A stretch of DNA of 64,000 nt from Rhodosorus marinus (Eukaryota > Rhodophyta > Stylonematophyceae > Stylonematales > Stylonemataceae), in assembly GCA_029953675.1 (NCBI GenBank), contig JAMWBK010000010.1:1407001-1471000 (forward strand), read 5' to 3'. A program made the position numbers and the translations under genes. The notes beneath the pieces are model-generated. The model was given only the letters and a program-made list of their open reading frames with translations, made no database searches and was not told the DNA's origin. This document shows positions 59,744-64,000 of the stretch, piece by piece. Positions within the stretch are counted from its first letter, which is position 1, and each line of letters begins with the position of its first letter.

Positions 59744-61395
59744 ATGGGGACAGTCGACAGAGACGTCCCGGATTTCATGGATGCGGTTGTTAATTTTGCA
59801 CCAAAGGACTATCGGTTTTCTCGTGAGACTAAGGTCCCGAAGAAGCCTGAGAATGGGATTCTTGTGAAGGTGAGTGACATAACCTGCTGATCCTATTGCA
59901 TAGGATCTGGGTCTTGTGGTGCTGATTTTACGCGTTTAACTTTTGCAGGTCACTGGGTGTGGTATTTGTGCAAGCGATGTGAAGTGCTATGAAGGAGCAG
60001 GAAGGTATTGGGGTGATTCTGTAAACGAAAAGTAGGTATCCCATCTATTTGCAAGAACAAGAGACTGGATAGTACCTCCTGGTGATTATTTCGTGTTTTG
60101 AAGAGGCATATCCGTTGGTCCGAATCTCTTGCCTTGGTCAGGTGGGTGCAAGCCCCTGTCATCCCTGGTCATGAATTCGTAGGCGAAGTTGTTGAAATTA
60201 GTGAAAAAGACTCCGACAGATGTGGGATTAGTATTGGAGATCAGGTGCGTCTTGTGCAGATTTGCTACCTGAAGAGAATGAATACGAAACTTACCGAACG
60301 CAGTCTGTGACGCCCTTCAGGTAACTTCCGAACAGATCGTCGCTTGCAACAATTGTCTATATTGCAAGAAAGGAAAGAGGTGGCTGTGCCAAGAGCATGA
60401 CATCTACGGGTTTCGAAAGGCCGTTCCGGGTGCATTTTCTCAGGTTTGGATCGTTTCTTGAGTGGTTCAATGAAGCCAGATTGTTTTTGCTGACGACACA
60501 ATTGATCGTTCTCTTTCGTTCATTTTGAACCTGTTCGCAGTACATGGTGTTTCCGGAAAATTCTCGCAACTACAAAATTGCGAAATCTGTGGAACCCAAG
60601 CATGCTGCCTACACTGAGCCCCTTGCCTGTGCTATCCACGGGGTTGACAGGGGCCGAGTGGAGATGGGAGATACCGTTGTTGTGTCAGGCTCCGGGGCCA
60701 TCGGTTTGGGCATGCTTACAGCGTTGAAGGTTGAAAATCGAGCTTCTCGGATCATCGCATTGGACTGTTCCGATGAGAGACTAGAAATTGCCAGGAACTG
60801 CGGAGCGGACATACTGCTGAACCCCCTGAAGGAAAATGTGGTTGATTCTGTTAAGGTATGTGCAGGTCCGCTCTATCCAGAGACGTCGAAAAGCAGGTCT
60901 TCTGAGATATTTTGACCAACAGAACATCTGTGGAGGATACGGTTGCGACGTGTACCTTGAAGCAGCGGGCAACCCAGCGAGCGTCATTCAAGGTATCCAG
61001 ATGACATTGAAGGGAGGGAGATTTGTGGAATTCGGCGTTTTCAAGGACGAAACTGAGTTGGATTGGTCTCTGATCGGAGATACGAAGGAACTAGGTAAGC
61101 ACGAATCGCTTTCTGCGGATGTAACTTAATCCTCTTAAGTTCAGGCCGAAGACAACTGTTTCTATAATTTCAAGATGCTTAAATTTAGTTTCGGTTTCTA
61201 GAAATTTTTGGAGGTCACTTGGGAGGGGACGACGGGTACCAGAAGGCTATTAAATGGCTGGAGAGCGGATTGATTCCTGTTGAGCAAATTGTAACCGACG
61301 AGATTGCCTTGAAGGATTTCATACAAGGTGTTGATGTTGCCAACAAGGGTTCCCACGGAGAAGCTAGCAGCATTAAAGTTGTCCTAACCCCTTGA
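59744..61395 (+). CDS. Zinc-dependent medium-chain dehydrogenase (polyol/threonine dehydrogenase type)
   Basis: Seven exons, 59744-59869, 59949-60031, 60142-60244, 60321-60443, 60541-60855, 60923-61094 and 61202-61395, give 371 residues. The catalytic zinc ligands are Cys46 in G-C-G-I-C-A-S-D and the G-H-E pair in P-G-H-E-F-V-G-E-V. The structural zinc loop is C-N-N-C-L-Y-C...C. The NAD(P) Rossmann turn is G-S-G-A-I-G-L-G, and an acid at the end of the second strand (A-L-D-C-S-D) suggests NAD. The family covers sorbitol, threonine and butanediol dehydrogenases; the exact substrate cannot be told. No targeting leader, so probably cytosolic. One donor (GTTTGG after exon 4) is weak, but the frame supports it. 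Confidence 0.92.
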
Positions 61396-61598
61396 GGTTG
61401 ATGGCATGCATTCACGAGTACCCTCCACAGGCGCCTGCCTTCGCCCCTTCATTTCTACCGGGCATGTTGTGTCATTTGATAGCTGTTCACGACCGTGAGG
61501 TCAGCGCCACTGGTCCAGGGTCTGGTGGTCGTTGTTCCAGCCAAACTTCTTAGACAGCAGCATCAGTTAAGTCACGGGTAAGTCCCGTAGGTATCAGC

Positions 61599-62270
61599 TC
61601 AAGATATAGTGCAGCAAGCGTCAGATCTATGACCCCTGCGTAAGCCCGCAAAGCGCAGTCGACCTCGGGGGAATGACCCGAAAGAGAAAGAGGACAACTC
61701 TGGCGAGTTGTTCACATTGTCCCAAAAAATGTGGGCTTGAGAAGTACAGCCACATTTTGCGTTCTCCTTGCCGCACTTGTAGCAGAATTTGGCTCCACAT
61801 CGGCACATGACCTTGTCGCAGCCATCCTTCCTCTCTATACCGTTCCCACAGTTTGAGCAGATGCGCATGCCCAAGGATACAAGCAGCTGCGCCACTGCCT
61901 GGTCTTCTTCACCCTGAGCCTCAACCATGACCAATTCGTCGCAGGATTTGCAGAACACTTCACACTTCTCCTTCGACGAGCTTCTCAAGACCTGGCTGCA
62001 TGTCTTGTTTGGACAAAGCTGCAAGCACGAGTCGTTTCCAAACTTTGAGCTCACACGAAACCTGCTAACTCGGGCAATCGTCTCTGGACCAACCAGTGCT
62101 TTCAGATCTTGAATCCCAACACGCTTTCGGCATGTTGGCTCCGGGCAGACAGGATCTGACTGGTAGCAGTCATAAGTCCGAAACAAGGATGTTGAACAAA
62201 AGCCATGACCACAGTGAAGATAATACATTGCTTCCTTGGAGTGTACCTCCAAGCATATGTCACACCACAT
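61599..62270 (-). CDS. Atypical RBR (RING-between-RING)-like E3 ubiquitin ligase
   Basis: At least 223 residues from the ATG at 62270; the open frame continues up to a stop that coincides with a possible acceptor (gaggttag), so a further 5' exon may exist. RING1 reads W-C-D-I-C-L-E...C-G-H-G-F-C...V-C-P-E-P-T-C. The usual Cys two residues after F-C-x2 is replaced (S-T-S-L). The middle IBR is short (L-C-P-N-K-T-C...C-E-V-F-C-K-S-C). RING2 is R-I-C-S-N-C-G-N-G-I-E-R-K-D-G-C-D-K-V-M-C-R-C-G, followed by F-C-Y-K-C-G, where the Cys in D-G-C-D sits at the catalytic thioester position. The C-terminus is basic and ends C-C-T-I-S. RBR ligases pass ubiquitin through that Cys. Substrate unknown. Confidence 0.8.
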   Translation of the reverse strand: MWCDICLEVHSKEAMYYLHCGHGFCSTSLFRTYDCYQSDPVCPEPTCRKRVGIQDLKALVGPETIARVSRFRVSSKFGNDSCLQLCPNKTCSQVLRSSSKEKCEVFCKSCDELVMVEAQGEEDQAVAQLLVSLGMRICSNCGNGIERKDGCDKVMCRCGAKFCYKCGKENAKCGCTSQAHIFWDNVNNSPELSSFSFGSFPRGRLRFAGLRRGHRSDACCTIS

Positions 62271-63880
62271 ATCGTTCAAAGTCAGTTGTCGCGCCTAACC
62301 TCCATCACCAGATCAAATTCTGAACCCAGACCGGAACGTGCATAAAGAAGACGCCCTTCCTCTACAGAACCTCGCATCCTCACGGGATCCGCTTCACGCG
62401 CTCACGACCTCCTTCGCCTCCACCACATTTCCCTGCCCGCAAAACATTGACGCAATATCGAAATACGAACACGAACCCTTGAAACCTCATGCTCGACCTT
62501 TTTTTTTCTTTTTTATTGACTAAAAAAAACTACCAAAACAACAAAAACATCTTACCCCTGAAAACCCACTTTCTTGCTTAATCCCACAACGACAACATAA
62601 CCCCCTTTATGCTACAAACAAATCTGTCAGAACAGCACAAATGTTTTGAATTGATGTACAATTAACAAATTCTACATCCACCAATGAAGGCATACGGAAA
62701 TACAATCCTCTCAACAATCACGAAACCAGAGGGGTAGATGATTGTGCCTGCAGCTGACAAGCTCGATCCACAGTTTCCAACTCTACCCCTTTGTTTGCAA
62801 TCTATGCAAAAAAAGCCTTGGGAAAAGAACAGAAGAGAACAGAAAAGAAAAACTCCCACCCTCGTGTCCGTGGCCTATTTCTTATTGTTTTCCCTTTTTT
62901 TTACCCTGCTACCCGTCCGCCTCAGCTGCTTTGGCAGAAAACCCAAATTGTGAGCAGATTAATAAGGATTCAATATTTCTATTCAATTTTTCAATAAATC
63001 GTAATTTAGCATCGGAGGCCAGGGAACGACGCGATAGCTCAGCCGGTTTTCGGAATTTTGATTGGAAGGTAAAACCCTAAAAGCAGTCCTTTGTTCTGGT
63101 GGAGTTCAGATACAAATCTAGACAGAGAGGAGTCTAGTTTTTAAGTAAACGTATGTTTAGAACACTATCCATTCTAAATAAATCTAATTTAGGCGATTGA
63201 CGTGAATATGCTCTGCAGGAAAGTTGGATTTCTGCCCGACGTTGCCAGCGAAGTTTTCAGGATGAAGGATAATTTGTACTAAAACACAATGAAAAGGCTT
63301 GGCCCTCCTTTGGTCTTGTTGCCATTGTCATGGTTTTCCTTTCAGAATACAAATGTTTTTGATGAAATTATGTTCGAGTTTTTTGGAAGCCACAGGGAAA
63401 CATTGCACCATGTAATTGGGATTTTTTTCGTGTAATTTTCTTGCTGTTTTTTTTTTTCCTCTTTAACACAAAGGGGTTACGACCTGCAGACGCTCAATTG
63501 GTTTAATCTTTTTTTTTGGTAGTATAGTAAACAATGGCATATGAATTCCAAAAAAAGTTTATATTATTCATCAGAATGAAAATGTCGGTTATGGATAATA
63601 TTAATAACGTACGCATTATAATATAAATTAATAGCGCCAAGCCCGGGGGAAAGCGGGAAGCAGAAGCAGTAGTTTTCTATGACTATTCTGCACCCCTCTT
63701 ACGAAGAACGCGTTGGTTGCGAAATATTGGAAAATATATTCTCAATATTGAATTTTGGTGGCCTACTGCTGAAATTTGACTCCCCCGTGCGCCACAACTC
63801 GGAATTTGCATGGGCTGAAGGGGCTCACCACAGACCACGAAATCTTTTGCTTCAGGGTTGCTGTATTATCAGAGAAGGAA
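62271..63880. other. Intergenic region before the last gene
   Basis: About 1.6 kb. Rich in homopolymer A/T, especially 63410-63620. A tRNA A-box-like string (tagctcagccgg) occurs at 63032-63043 but no tRNA fold follows. Possible upstream exon of the RBR gene in the first 150 bases. Nothing else supported. Confidence 0.5.
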
Positions 63881-63942
63881 ATGGCCGAAACTGCTCCCAA
63901 GGTCGTATCTATAGTTTCTGGGTTGGGCGCTCTAGGCGCGAG
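63881..63942 (+). CDS. Possible first exon of a gene running off the window (partial)
   Basis: An ATG at 63881 opens M-A-E-T-A-P-K-V-V-S-I-V-S-G-L-G-A-L-G-A and reaches a GTGACA donor-like site at 63943 before a stop. The context gaa-ATG-g is good and the peptide looks protein-like, but no family can be named from 20 residues. The remaining 58 bases would be intron. Confidence 0.35.
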
Positions 63943-64000
63943 GTGACAGAGCACTTGTGCCTGAAGGAGGAGAATGCTACTATGGTCTAGCCCTGATCTC

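Noticed and set aside
63025-63110. Functional tRNA gene
   Set aside because: A-box present, but no B-box match, no acceptor stem and no anticodon arm.
1-64000. CRISPR arrays, bacterial operons, prophage or virus genes
   Set aside because: None seen. Spliceosomal introns and eukaryotic gene families throughout; no regularly spaced repeats and no viral hallmark proteins.

Overview
The window is nuclear DNA from a photosynthetic eukaryote. It carries 22 protein-coding genes plus the first exon of a possible further one. Almost all are cut by short GT-AG introns, which I resolved by hand; most are 63-160 bases, with extremes of 53 and 226. Four genes (APX, the GRAM protein, YggS and the RBR protein) show no introns. 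Several proteins start with a short leader carrying Phe close to the initiator. APX, the PLP homeostasis protein and LeuD all begin M-A-F-V. A Phe near the N-terminus is the known mark of plastid transit peptides in red algae and glaucophytes, so I read the organism as an intron-rich red alga (inference). The window also has plant-like organelle genes such as a PPR protein, a thylakoid-lumen TPR protein and plastid isopropylmalate isomerase.

Layout. 1-11 kb: ascorbate peroxidase (-), a tail-anchored GRAM protein (+), YggS/PLPBP (-), a PAQR receptor (-) and mitochondrial stomatin-like protein 2 (-). 11.9-20 kb: a 13-exon, very acidic AT-hook protein with a probable plastid leader (+), quinoid dihydropteridine reductase (-) and a histidine phosphatase (+). 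21.9-26.7 kb: chaperonin subunit CCT5 (+), convergent with a winged-helix/TPR protein related to STAND ATPases but without the ATPase (-). 26.7-30.5 kb: a gene-poor stretch holding a decayed copy of the MCM5 3' end. 30.5-43 kb: MCM5 (+), a nine-exon PPR protein (-), an Rpp20/Alba protein (-), inositol-pentakisphosphate 2-kinase (-), RFC4 (+) and plastid LeuD (-). 43-47 kb: a 59-bp long hairpin and a DHHC palmitoyltransferase (-). 47-55 kb: a Sen1/senataxin helicase with a long low-complexity tail (-). 55-64 kb: a plastid glyoxalase-fold protein (-), the lumenal TPR protein (-), a zinc MDR dehydrogenase (+), an atypical RBR E3 (-) and the start of another gene (+).

The genes form no operon or single pathway. 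Themes are replication (MCM5, RFC4), RNA processing and transcription termination (Rpp20, Sen1, PPR), proteostasis (CCT5, stomatin-like, RBR), and plastid metabolism and redox (APX, LeuD, glyoxalase, lumenal TPR). The most notable unexplained items are the acidic AT-hook protein, a set of strong intergenic hairpins, the MCM5 relic, the ATPase-less STAND-like protein, and a cluster of CCAAT boxes between IPK1 and RFC4. Exon joins come from reading frame, phase and family resemblance, not from transcripts. I could run no alignment or search.
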